64,000 nucleotides of DNA from CAVQBL01 sp963710715. GTDB lineage: Bacteria > Pseudomonadota > Gammaproteobacteria > DSM-16500. Numbering within the stretch: the stretch's first letter is position 1; each line of letters starts with the position of its first letter. This document shows positions 36,301-42,956 of the stretch, piece by piece. The stretch lies in the NCBI GenBank assembly GCA_963710715.1, contig CAVQBL010000017.1, forward strand, positions 1-64,000, in the 5' to 3' direction. Below the pieces are notes generated by a model. The model did not search any database, was not told the DNA's origin, and saw only the letters and a list, made by a program, of their open reading frames with translations. The position numbers and the translations under genes were made by a program.

Positions 36301-37645
36301 TAGCATTATTAGCGGTAAATTGGAGAAAACTAGTTTACGCATGGATCCTTATTATATAAGTCTACAAGCGCGTAACGATAAAGGCTGGAGTACTGAACAA
36401 ATTGCTACTTATTATATTAGCGACCTGCCTTATCTCGATCCTGATCACCTCGAAATACAAGCTCAAGAAGGAGATCCTGCAGATAAAAGCATTAGTAGTT
36501 ACTTCCATACACATCCTAAGGCAAAACCTGTTCATTATTATAGAGTAGACACTCTTCCTCCTGGCGTTGGATTTGATCCATTAAAAGGTACTTTCAACGG
36601 GACTTACACTAAAAAAGACACTTACACCACGTTAGTTGAAGCAGAAAACGCTGCTGGCTGGTGTAAAAATAAACTGAAAGTCACTTTTACTATCACGGAA
36701 AAAAATGCAGGTCGTCCACCTTATCCATGTGGCGATGATATTGCCAAACAAACAGGCCATGTTGGAGAAACTAAAGAACTAGAGATATCACCTTATTTCT
36801 GTACTGATGAATACAGTCCTAAAACTGATAAGTTCCAAATCTCACCTGACGCTGATCAACTACCGGATGGATTAAGTTTGAATGGCAGCAAAATCAGTGG
36901 TGTATTGTCAGATAAGAGCCCACGCACAAAAGATTACAATGTGAACGTGCAAGCACATAACGACAAGGGTTGGAGCTCCTCAAAAGCTGTTATCTATGTG
37001 ATTACTGATTTTCCTTACCCTGATCCATCCAGTTATGCAGTAACCGGATCTTTAGATGAAAAAGACGTAAAGGTTGATATCAGCAAATTCTTTCACACCA
37101 CAGAGGGTGCCGGAAATATCACGGCTTACAGAGTTGACACACTACCATCTGGAATAAAATTCGATAATACATCGGGTGTTTTCAGTGGTAAGTACGAGCA
37201 GACAGGAGTATTTACTTCTCATGTTGAAGCGGAAAATTCTGCCGGCTGGAGCCCACAAAAATTAACTGTGACGTTTTCTATTTCTGATAAACAGCCGACG
37301 ATAGTGACTGTGACGTGTCCTGATCTAGACAAGTTAGTCAGTGAAAACCAAAATAAGCTGCCCGACGAAGCACCTTCAAAATCGGCGCCTGATTTTAAAT
37401 TTAAAAAAGATAAAGCTCCTGTTCAGATAGTAAGACCTATTCGATTTGCTGGATCAGCGCTAAGACCCACTAATCATCCCAACGGGCTATCTTGCTCCTA
37501 CAATAGCATCTTTGATCGATCTCCAACTATTTCCTATGTATATGACCCCGTACCTGAGGGAATGTACTTCGGTGACGATCCAACAAAAACTAAAGAAGTA
37601 TGCAAATTGCCTCAAGATGAATGCAAATTTAATTTTAAAAAATAA
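33323..37645 (+). CDS. Giant secreted protein of 13 Ig-like modules (putative Ig/He_PIG type)
   Basis: 1440 residues with a clear signal peptide (hydrophobic LLGLLVTCVVLMG, likely cleavage near TNAA, residues ~27-28). The rest is about 13 modules of 90-105 residues. After a divergent first module, type A (PYxDPxxxEIxA...YRVDTLPPGIxFD...GTYxxKGTYTTxVEAxNxAGW) and type B (PPYPxxxxPxQxGLVxExKxLDxxPYF...LPPGLxLxGSxISG...NxKGWS) mostly alternate; each ends on a GW-S/C motif. The PPG...F...GT pattern is typical of putative-Ig (He_PIG) repeats, usually in adhesins. The last ~120 residues are non-repetitive with several cysteines. A 487-residue block is duplicated in tandem. No anchor motif is seen. 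Confidence 0.8.
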   Translation: MLPTIRNITCLLGLLVTCVVLMGTTNAAQRLQSQQLSANDTFQKRHEFTIGKNVPFDTYALPILNSPKRTGLFNTTDRTKGYVTIDTARSTMPNNLGLRFDQIIDINHPVQNRFIISGTPTAAPGDYPLTLIAKDEETNQWSNALYLTIHITGTLPRPPYADPTHFEIQTTEGDSANNISTSNYFHPGSSSIDSYRVNILPPGISFNIVNGTFNGTYTQKGTYVTQVEAHNGAGWSSQKLTVTFTIAEHSMSPPYPTGKAPDQAGLVGESKTLDMSPYFSVDKFSPPMDGEYRIAPDSDDPLPPGLNLNGSVVSGTFSADSLRSEPYRVSIQAHNSKDWSASQIVTFAVNDVPFADPSHYEISAQTEDKINESITNYFKVNPGAATDINSYRVDTLPPGIGFDSDKGIFSGTYTTKGTYTTLVEARNSAGWSTKKLTVTFAIAEKDKGLPPSTKDFIPVQAGLVEEIKTLDIAPYFQVDDKSPPITEYRVAPHSKDQLPAGLSLKGSIISGKLEQPSLRIDPYYVSVQAYNSKGWSAEQVATYNISELPYLDPDHLEIQAQEGDPTDKNISSYFHTHPNVKSVHYYRVDTLPPGVGFDPLKGTFNGTYTKKGTYTTLVEAENAAGWCKNKLKVTFTITGKTDFPYPDPLSYAVTGYSGDENVKEDISKFFHTTEGAGSITGYRVDTLPPGIKFDNTSGVFSGKYEEKGVFISHVEAENSAGWSPQKLIVTFTIAEHDMSPPYPTGKVPDQAGLVGESKTLDMSPYFSVDKFSPPMDGEYQIAPDSDDQLPPGLNLSGSVISGTFSEDSLRLEPYRVSIQAHNDKGWSASQIVTFTVNDIPFADPSHYEISAQTEDKINENISNYFKVNPGATTDINTYRIDLLPPGIIFNLDKGIFSGTYTTKGTYTSLIEARNSAGWSEKKLTVTFTITKKDKSHPPYPVDFIPIQVGLVDDIKILGIASYFKVDDSSPPINEYRVAPTSKDQLPAGLSLNGSIISGKLEKTSLRMDPYYISLQARNDKGWSTEQIATYYISDLPYLDPDHLEIQAQEGDPADKSISSYFHTHPKAKPVHYYRVDTLPPGVGFDPLKGTFNGTYTKKDTYTTLVEAENAAGWCKNKLKVTFTITEKNAGRPPYPCGDDIAKQTGHVGETKELEISPYFCTDEYSPKTDKFQISPDADQLPDGLSLNGSKISGVLSDKSPRTKDYNVNVQAHNDKGWSSSKAVIYVITDFPYPDPSSYAVTGSLDEKDVKVDISKFFHTTEGAGNITAYRVDTLPSGIKFDNTSGVFSGKYEQTGVFTSHVEAENSAGWSPQKLTVTFSISDKQPTIVTVTCPDLDKLVSENQNKLPDEAPSKSAPDFKFKKDKAPVQIVRPIRFAGSALRPTNHPNGLSCSYNSIFDRSPTISYVYDPVPEGMYFGDDPTKTKEVCKLPQDECKFNFKK
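34081..37002 (+). repeat. 1461-bp tandem duplication inside the Ig-repeat gene
   Basis: Sequence starting at 34081 recurs at 35542, and sequence at 34971 recurs at 36432: a constant offset of 1461 bases (487 codons), with high but imperfect identity. Each unit spans about five Ig modules. The second copy diverges toward its end, where the following B module is unlike its counterpart. Confidence 0.8.
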
Positions 37646-37650
37646 ATCGC

Positions 37651-37757
37651 CGTCATTGCGAGCTATGTGCTCTTTACATAGCGAAGCAATCCAGAGGAAC
37701 GTTGTCGTGCCGCCTGGATTGCCACGCCTCACAAAGAGCGTGAGGCTCGCAATGACG
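37651..37757. repeat. GTCATTGCGAG-type palindromic repeat, copy 4 (full)
   Basis: Runs from CGTCATTGCGAG to CTCGCAATGACG, with GAAGCAATCCAGAGG and CCTGGATTGCCACGCC in between. It is the most complete two-sided copy in the window and lies between the Ig-repeat gene and the next gene. Confidence 0.85.
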
Positions 37758-37808
37758 AGGTTACAAATAAATACAAATATACTTTAATACTTAACAGGAG
37801 ACCGACAA

Positions 37809-39470
37809 ATGAAATTCCCATCCAAAACAGCCTCCTCAGCTGGCTCTGAGCAAAAAACACCTTTATTAAGTGCTGATCAAAAATTAGATGCTGCTGAAAG
37901 AGGCCAAGCATCGAGAGCAGTAGTGCCAAGATCGGCATCTCAAATACAAACAACTCCAGGATGGAGACGAAGAGTGGGAGCTGTAGTACGAGATGGTGGC
38001 ATTATGGCAGCAGGAATCGGAGCAGGTGTCGTTGTAGGAAGTCTTTATGTGCTGAATGACCGCATAGGTCAAGTAAACAATGCAACTCCCATGGACCCGA
38101 ACAACACGAACCCTGCAGATAGACAAGCTTCCGTAGCTACCCTTGGGTTTGGGTGGGCTGCTTATCTTATAGGGGGGATTATTTTTATAGCTTTAGTAGC
38201 CTTTGTATTTATAAGAAGTCTTCAAGTAGCTTTTTCACGCTCACGATCATTAGAAGCAATAATTGATGCTCATGTTGCAACAATTGATGCTCAAGCTGAA
38301 ACAATAGAATTACTGAATGATGAAAATGACCATCTGAAAAAAAACCAGGAAAGTAGGCCACATACAGATTTCGATGGAAGTGAACTCGGTGAACTAAAAG
38401 ACGGTATGCTAAGCCATCGAAGAAGATTAACAGCACTCGAAGATGCCATCAACACAAGCCATGCACAAAAAGTTGTTCATGATGATAAATCAAAAAACGC
38501 ATTAGACATTCCAAAGCCATCTGGTCAACCAGACGACAAAGATAAAAAAGATGAGCTCAATCAAGCAGAGGAAAAAGCCAAGAAAAAATTAGAAGCTGCT
38601 AATTTACATGTACTAAATCTTTTGGAAAAGGATCCGGAACTTCAAAAAGCCATAATAGCTGCCATATCGCTGGCTTATACTCCAAAAAACATATCCAATG
38701 AAACCAATGATGTAGTAGCGGGTAAATCACCTTTATACTATAGGGGCGCAACTCCTGTTCAAGCTAATATACAGATTGCATTAGCTAATGTATTATGTTT
38801 ATTTAGCGATACCAATTTTAGCGACGACAATCCAGCCTCTGCAGTACATATCTATGCAGCGGCCCATGTCCTTTTACTGATTAGAACGACATTGCGAGAT
38901 GAGATAAATTTAGGTGATGTCAAAATTCGCCTCAAAAACTTTCTGATGGTGCCCGTTAAAAATACACGTCCAACAATTCCTTGCAAAGACAATGAAAGAG
39001 AACCTGAAAAGTTATTACTACTGGGCATGCCTCAAAACGTAGAGTTGGGTTATCGAAAAACTACACATAATAATCTTCTTAAAATATTAAACGACCTCGC
39101 CGAAGCAAACCCGAATGATCTGTACCCAGAATTAACTGCAGCTCAAGCCGAATTAAAAAAAGCCATACACCCAACAATGGTACCGCTAGTAAGCGAGGCC
39201 CATGAAAACTTAGTCAAAGCCATAAAAAAAATGCCCAATAGAGAGCCAGGCCGTCAATCTTTAGCAATAGGTGCTAGCGCTGCCGCAGCAACTAGAAGAG
39301 CAACTAATAGAAGGAGCGCATCAAGCGCATCAGGAATGTTTCCTGCTGCTGCATTAGCAAATCCACCATCGCCGCCAGCACGAGGATCAGCTGCACCTCC
39401 GCCTCCACGCAAAGTTCCACCTCTAGCACCAACCACCGTTGGAGGAGTACCCAGAGCCAACCGTCAATAA
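37809..39470 (+). CDS. Unrecognised membrane protein with two TM helices, coiled coil and proline-rich C-terminus
   Basis: 553 residues, no family recognised. A polar ~55-residue start is followed by two hydrophobic segments (GGIMAAGIGAGVVVGSLYVL at ~60-80 and AYLIGGIIFIALVAFVFI at ~115-135). A coiled-coil-like stretch follows (AHVATIDAQAETIELLNDEN), then lysine/glutamate-rich sequence (KKDELNQAEEKAKKKLEA) and an alpha-helical domain (~270-480). The last ~50 residues are rich in proline and alanine (PPSPPARG, PPPPRKVPPLAP). CAGGAG precedes the ATG by about 10 bases. The architecture is compatible with a host-directed or envelope protein; this is a guess. Confidence 0.6.
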   Translation: MKFPSKTASSAGSEQKTPLLSADQKLDAAERGQASRAVVPRSASQIQTTPGWRRRVGAVVRDGGIMAAGIGAGVVVGSLYVLNDRIGQVNNATPMDPNNTNPADRQASVATLGFGWAAYLIGGIIFIALVAFVFIRSLQVAFSRSRSLEAIIDAHVATIDAQAETIELLNDENDHLKKNQESRPHTDFDGSELGELKDGMLSHRRRLTALEDAINTSHAQKVVHDDKSKNALDIPKPSGQPDDKDKKDELNQAEEKAKKKLEAANLHVLNLLEKDPELQKAIIAAISLAYTPKNISNETNDVVAGKSPLYYRGATPVQANIQIALANVLCLFSDTNFSDDNPASAVHIYAAAHVLLLIRTTLRDEINLGDVKIRLKNFLMVPVKNTRPTIPCKDNEREPEKLLLLGMPQNVELGYRKTTHNNLLKILNDLAEANPNDLYPELTAAQAELKKAIHPTMVPLVSEAHENLVKAIKKMPNREPGRQSLAIGASAAAATRRATNRRSASSASGMFPAAALANPPSPPARGSAAPPPPRKVPPLAPTTVGGVPRANRQ

Positions 39471-39497
39471 CAGAGGAAAACAACCTTAGTATTTAGG

Positions 39498-39519
39498 AAC
39501 CCCTCTTAAAGAGGGGTTT
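39498..39519. terminator. Stem-loop between convergent genes
   Basis: AACCCCTC-TTAAA-GAGGGGTT forms an 8-bp stem just after the stop of the 553-residue gene and before the convergent small genes. It has only a short T stretch, so it may act as a bidirectional terminator. Confidence 0.45.
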
Positions 39520-39544
39520 CAGGGACTACGTTAGAGCGACACGC

Positions 39545-39679
39545 TTAATTTGCTTTAATATCTTTTCTAACATCTTCCGCTGAAAAGCAGATATCGCAAG
39601 GTTTATTGCAACAGCTGCAGAGATAATATTGAATTTCCGTTTCAAATAATAAAACTAACGCTTGGCAACATTTACTCAT
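39545..39679 (-). CDS. Small cysteine-rich protein (44 aa), unrecognised
   Basis: The ATG at 39679 has GGGAGGGAG about 5-10 bases upstream, a strong ribosome binding site; the longer frame from 39763 has none, so I use the internal start. The 44 residues contain seven cysteines (CC near the start, then CSCC, PCDIC), a pattern that could bind metal or form disulfides. It is the second gene of a tiny leftward pair with the 38-residue gene at 39789-39905. No known family is recognised. Confidence 0.5.
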   Translation of the reverse strand: MSKCCQALVLLFETEIQYYLCSCCNKPCDICFSAEDVRKDIKAN

Positions 39680-39788
39680 AACACTCCCTCCCACAAATAT
39701 AATCAAACTAGAAATCCATGTCATTGCGTGCGTATAGGATAAAGTACCCAAATTGCGGAACAACTATGTGCGCTATGACGGAGTAAAA

Positions 39789-39905
39789 TTACAGAGCTAA
39801 GACTTGTTTCCATGTGTCGTACACTTGCTTAGCTTTGACAAAATCGTTCAAAAGTAAATATTTCTTAATTTCTTCCTGTATAGAATGCGGTAATTGGTTT
39901 AACAT
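39789..39905 (-). CDS. Small 38-aa helical protein, unrecognised
   Basis: A complete tiny frame: AAGGAGGT, 8 bases, ATG (39905), then 38 residues (MLNQLPHSIQEEIKKYLLLN, then a lysine/valine-rich helix ending KQVLAL) and TAA at 39791-39789. The near-perfect Shine-Dalgarno and amphipathic helix argue for a real gene. A TATAAT-like -10 (39965-39960) lies about 55 bases upstream. It precedes the cysteine-rich small gene by 109 bases on the same strand. Confidence 0.5.
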   Translation of the reverse strand: MLNQLPHSIQEEIKKYLLLNDFVKAKQVYDTWKQVLAL

Positions 39906-40153
39906 GACTTTATACCTCCTTGACTCTTAAACCCTTCGCTCTTTCATTGCTGGAAGATCATTATAAAGTAATAAGGCATGCCAAGTTTATAGGCAGCTTC
40001 TATAAAGCATGTAGGAAATTTGCTCATTGTGGGATATGAAAAAAGCGATAGTACTGGAAGAATGGATTATAACCGATTGAATATACTATATACCGTGGAT
40101 TACGACACAAAAAGCGCGTCTAATCTACCCTACCTTACTGAAAGAGAGGGTGG

Positions 40154-40182
40154 CTCGGCACTACTCTTTTTGTAGTGCCGAG
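40154..40182. terminator. Strong stem-loop downstream of the cold-shock gene
   Basis: CTCGGCACTAC (40154-40164) pairs with GTAGTGCCGAG (40172-40182), an 11-bp perfect stem. On the plus strand the loop is T-rich. It is followed by a second palindrome, GGAGGTTT-AA-AAACCTCC (40191-40208). Both lie 55-110 bases beyond the leftward cspA-like gene. Confidence 0.45.
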
Positions 40183-40196
40183 ACGGGAGAGGAGGT

Positions 40197-40250
40197 TTAA
40201 AAACCTCCCCAACCCTTCTCCCCTCGCAAAAAAACACTCCGGGAGAAGGG
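40197..40250. repeat. AACCTCCCC-type GC-rich stem-loop, copy 1
   Basis: AAAAACCTCCCC is followed by CCCTTCTCCC (40213-40222) and the inverse GGGAGAAGGG (40241-40250). A similar arrangement (TTAACCTCCCC then a long C/T stem) is found at 49251-49302, so this is a second dispersed family beside the GTCATTGCGAG repeats. Confidence 0.5.
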
Positions 40251-40263
40251 AGAAAGAAAAAGA

Positions 40264-40488
40264 TTATTCTTCTTCACCCGCAACAACAGTGACATTTTCG
40301 GCTTGTAGACCTTTATCACCTTTGGCGACAGTAAATGCTACGCGTTGACCTTCTTCTAAAGTACGGTAACCATCACCAATAATTGAGCGAAAATGCACAA
40401 ATAAATCATCACCTTTTGCGCGTGTTATAAAACCATAACCTTTACTACCATTGAACCATTTAACAGTTCCGATTTCACGTTCTGACAT
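40264..40488 (-). CDS. Cold-shock-domain protein (CspA family)
   Basis: A 74-residue single cold-shock domain, an RNA/ssDNA chaperone. RNP1 is KGYGFITR and RNP2 is DLFVHFRSI; IGTVKWFNGSKGYGF is the standard start. It differs from common CspA in having RSI and IGDGYRTLEEGQ in the middle loop. Whether it is cold-induced cannot be told; no long cold-box leader is obvious. Confidence 0.92.
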   Translation of the reverse strand: MSEREIGTVKWFNGSKGYGFITRAKGDDLFVHFRSIIGDGYRTLEEGQRVAFTVAKGDKGLQAENVTVVAGEEE

Positions 40489-40592
40489 AACGACTATACC
40501 TTTTAAAAATTAAAAAAAATGGCTTTGATGACTGGCAAGAGAGCCTAATCTTCAAAGCAACCGCTATGCTATCAGGTTTTTTACGTTTATGC

Positions 40593-40620
40593 TTGCAAAA
40601 TTAATATCCTCAAATATACT
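40593..40620 (+). promoter_or_regulatory. Promoter of the 6S RNA gene
   Basis: TTGCAA (40593-40598), 16 bases, TATACT (40615-40620). The expected start lies near 40626-40629, exactly at the 5' strand of the closing stem of the RNA. Confidence 0.6.
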
Positions 40621-40625
40621 AAAAG

Positions 40626-40775
40626 GCGAGCAGGTATAGAATCGATTGCCCAACGAAACAAGCCGAGGAAGTCAGAGAGAGGGTGCGGTGTGCATGCCTT
40701 GGTAACAAGGAAGCCTAAAACACCACTGAGACGTCCACTTATCTAGATCGGCTTTCGATCATACCTGCTTTTTTA
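40626..40775 (+). ncRNA. ssrS: 6S RNA (ssrS)
   Basis: A structured ~150-base RNA closed by AGCAGGTAT (40629-40637) pairing with ATACCTGCT (40761-40769), followed by a T run (terminator). The core GTGTGCATGCC, a short hairpin CCTTG-GTAA-CAAGG, then GAAGCCTAAAAC matches the E. coli 6S core GTGAGCATGC...GAGAAGCCTTAAAAC around its apical stem. 6S RNA mimics an open promoter and sequesters sigma-70 RNA polymerase in stationary phase. It is somewhat shorter than E. coli 6S (184). The neighbour here is aqpZ rather than the formyltetrahydrofolate cyclo-ligase gene that follows it in E. coli. Confidence 0.82.
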
Positions 40776-40864
40776 TTATTCCTGATTTCTGCCATTTAGT
40801 ACGGTTTCATGCAGTTTTTTGCTTCTTTTTTAAGAGGGCAAAGGTAGCATTAATAAAGGAGAAT

Positions 40865-41566
40865 ATGATGACATTAACAAAGCGCATGGGTGCGGAATTT
40901 ATTGGAACTTTTTGGTTAGTATTAGGTGGTTGCGGCAGTGCAGTACTCGCAGCAAACTTTGGTGGTAACGGCATAGGTTTATTAGGTGTTTCCTTAGCAT
41001 TTGGTTTAACAGTATTAACTATGGTGTATGCCTTAGGACATATCTCAGGCGGACATTTTAACCCTGCCATCTCATTTGGCTTACTGATGGGTGGCCGATT
41101 TAAAGCAGCAGATTTCATCCCTTATGTTATTGCACAGGTTCTTGGTGCCATACTTGCTGCAGCGGTGCTCTATTACATTGCAAGTGGCCATCCTGATTTT
41201 AATATTGCCAACGGGCTGGCTAATAATGGTTACGGAGAACACTCACCTGGCCATTATTCTATGGCGGCTGGTTTCGTGACTGAAGTTATTATGACATTCA
41301 TGTTCTTGATTATCATTTTAGGATCAACTGATGAACGAGCACCAAAAGGATTTGCTGCATTGGCTATCGGCTTAGCTTTAACACTAATTAATCTTATCAG
41401 CATCCCTGTCACTAACGCATCTGTGAATCCAGCAAGAAGCACAGGTCCCGCATTGATGGTTGGTGGTTGGGCACTTGCACAACTTTGGTTTTTCTGGCTT
41501 GCACCTTTATTAGGCGCTTTAATCGCCGGGATCACTTATCGCTGGTTTGGTAACACTAAACAATAA
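40865..41566 (+). CDS. aqpZ: Aquaporin Z
   Basis: A 233-residue MIP-family water channel with six membrane spans and two NPA boxes: SGGHFNPAIS (NPA at 66-68) and TNASVNPARST (NPA at 188-190). The histidine before the first box and the threonine and arginine near the second match the narrow AqpZ filter rather than glycerol facilitators. GGAG lies 3 bases before the first ATG (40865) and 6 before the second (40868), so the second ATG is the more likely start. It follows the 6S RNA terminator by about 90 bases. Confidence 0.95.
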   Translation: MMTLTKRMGAEFIGTFWLVLGGCGSAVLAANFGGNGIGLLGVSLAFGLTVLTMVYALGHISGGHFNPAISFGLLMGGRFKAADFIPYVIAQVLGAILAAAVLYYIASGHPDFNIANGLANNGYGEHSPGHYSMAAGFVTEVIMTFMFLIIILGSTDERAPKGFAALAIGLALTLINLISIPVTNASVNPARSTGPALMVGGWALAQLWFFWLAPLLGALIAGITYRWFGNTKQ

Positions 41567-41581
41567 CACCGTTAAATACGT

Positions 41582-41606
41582 GGCTCGCTTATGCAGCGAG
41601 CCTTCT
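41582..41606 (+). terminator. Rho-independent terminator of aqpZ
   Basis: GGCTCGC (41582-41588), a 7-base loop, GCGAGCC (41596-41602), then TTCTTAATT. It lies 16 bases after the aqpZ stop. Confidence 0.65.
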
Positions 41607-41638
41607 TAATTACATCTAATACTCTTATACAAACACGC

Positions 41639-41687
41639 GCTCAAATCCAGACAAAAGACATTCTATATAGGCAACACGATTGCTTTC
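41639..41687 (-). pseudogene. Remnant of a duplicated TetR-gene 3' end
   Basis: These 49 bases match 42369-42417, the 3' end of the TetR gene, at 47 positions. On the minus strand they still read NRVAYIECLLSGFERVF, as in the intact gene (NRAAYIECLLSGFERVF). The ORF6N gene lies between the two copies, so the cassette is flanked by a direct repeat. Confidence 0.7.
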
Positions 41688-41769
41688 TCTGAATCATGCG
41701 CGGGTACTATTCTAAGAATAAATATTTCATGTTAGAGTTGGGGTAATAAATAATAATAAGGGATTATCC

Positions 41770-42324
41770 ATGCCTGCAAACACTGCAACAATACTCACCA
41801 AGCAGATTGAAACCCACATTTTAATGCTACGCGGACACCGAATTATTTTAGATGCTGATTTGTCTGCTCTTTACGGAGTCACCACTAAGCGACTCAACGA
41901 GCAAGTTAAACGAAATAAGGAAAGATTTCCAATAGATTTTATGTTTCAGCTTACATCAGCTGAGAAACAGGAGGTGGTCGCAAATTGCGACCACCTTTCC
42001 AGTCTCAAATTCTCCCGCACTAACCCTTATGCTTTTACAGAGCATGGTGCCATTATGGCTGCCAGCGTACTTAACACACAACACGCAATTGAAGTGAGCG
42101 TCCTAGTTGTTCGAACATTCGTTAAATTAAGACAGATACTCGCTGCACACAAAGAATTACGACATAAGTTAGCTGATTTAGAACGCAAGGTCGATGATCA
42201 CGACGGAGCGATTCGAAATTTAATCACTGCTATTCATCAACTGATGGAACCTCCTACTCCCTCAAGAAAACTCCCTATTGGTTTCGCATCTTGGCCTGAA
42301 GAAACAGAAAATCTGTCTAGATAA
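41770..42324 (+). CDS. ORF6N-domain protein
   Basis: A 184-residue protein whose first ~95 residues are an ORF6N domain: ILMLRGHRIILDADLSALYGVTTKRLNEQVKRN, RFPIDFMFQLT and YAFTEHGAIMAASVL. This DNA-binding-like domain is common in phage antirepressors and in mobile chromosomal genes. The C-terminal part is coiled-coil-like (ELRHKLADLERKVDDHDGAI). It is flanked by a 49-bp direct repeat of the neighbouring TetR 3' end, suggesting it arrived by insertion or local duplication. Its target is unknown. Confidence 0.85.
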   Translation: MPANTATILTKQIETHILMLRGHRIILDADLSALYGVTTKRLNEQVKRNKERFPIDFMFQLTSAEKQEVVANCDHLSSLKFSRTNPYAFTEHGAIMAASVLNTQHAIEVSVLVVRTFVKLRQILAAHKELRHKLADLERKVDDHDGAIRNLITAIHQLMEPPTPSRKLPIGFASWPEETENLSR

Positions 42325-42354
42325 ATAAAAAATTTGAGCTCTATCGAAGTTAAG

Positions 42355-42939
42355 TCACTCAAATACTCTCTCAAACCCAGACAAAAGACATTCTATATAG
42401 GCAGCACGATTGCTTTCATATTGTAAAAAAGGAATGTTATCAAAAATCATTGCATTGATACTGACTTGCAACCAAGTGATAATAATTTCGGGTTGCACAG
42501 TTGCATTGATTTTTCCATTTTTTTGCAAATATTTAATGGAGGTTAACCAGTTTTTAGGAGCTAAAATATTTCCTGCAGATAATTCATTTTGTCTCGATTC
42601 CAAACGTTGCCATTGTAATAATCGTATGAGATTAGGTCTAGGTTGATAAACCAAAAGACGTTGCTTGATGAGGGTTTCTAAAAATGCACGTAAAGATTTT
42701 GGTTCTGTATCTAACGGTTCAATTGGAACCGAATCAATCACCGACGCTTTAACTTTTTTCCATAATTCTGTTTTGCTACCAAAATGATGAAAAATTAATG
42801 TCTCGTTAACTTTTGCAGCTTCTGCAATGGCTTGCGTGGTAGTACCCGAAAATCCAAATTTGGCGAATAATTTATATGCGGCTTTAATAATATCAGCACG
42901 TGTTTTGTCGCCTACTTGGCGATTTACTTTTTTTCTCAT
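42355..42939 (-). CDS. TetR/AcrR-family transcriptional regulator
   Basis: The N-terminal helix-turn-helix domain reads KTRADIIKAAYKLFAKFGFSGTTTQAIAEAAKVNETLIFHHFGSK, a textbook TetR signature; the C-terminal ~130 residues form the ligand/dimer domain. I start it at the ATG at 42939 (MRKKVNRQ), preceded by GGGGCGGG. The longer frame from 42996 would overlap pckG by 40 bases and adds a non-family extension. It lies 17 bases after pckG on the same strand. Its targets are not evident; the efflux operon at 49422 has no local regulator, but linkage is speculative. Confidence 0.85.
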   Translation of the reverse strand: MRKKVNRQVGDKTRADIIKAAYKLFAKFGFSGTTTQAIAEAAKVNETLIFHHFGSKTELWKKVKASVIDSVPIEPLDTEPKSLRAFLETLIKQRLLVYQPRPNLIRLLQWQRLESRQNELSAGNILAPKNWLTSIKYLQKNGKINATVQPEIIITWLQVSINAMIFDNIPFLQYESNRAAYIECLLSGFERVFE

Positions 42940-42956
42940 ACCCGCCCCAGAATAAG

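Noticed and set aside
33323..37645. Possible CRISPR or short tandem repeat array suggested by repeated DNA
   Set aside because: The repeats are long, in frame and protein-coding (Ig modules), not short direct repeats with unique spacers.
39254..39460. 68-residue Gly/Ala-rich minus-strand frame
   Set aside because: Antisense of the proline/alanine-rich tail of the 553-residue gene; composition is a by-product.
41254..41535. 93-residue minus-strand frame inside aqpZ
   Set aside because: Shadow of a highly conserved membrane gene; no start signal.
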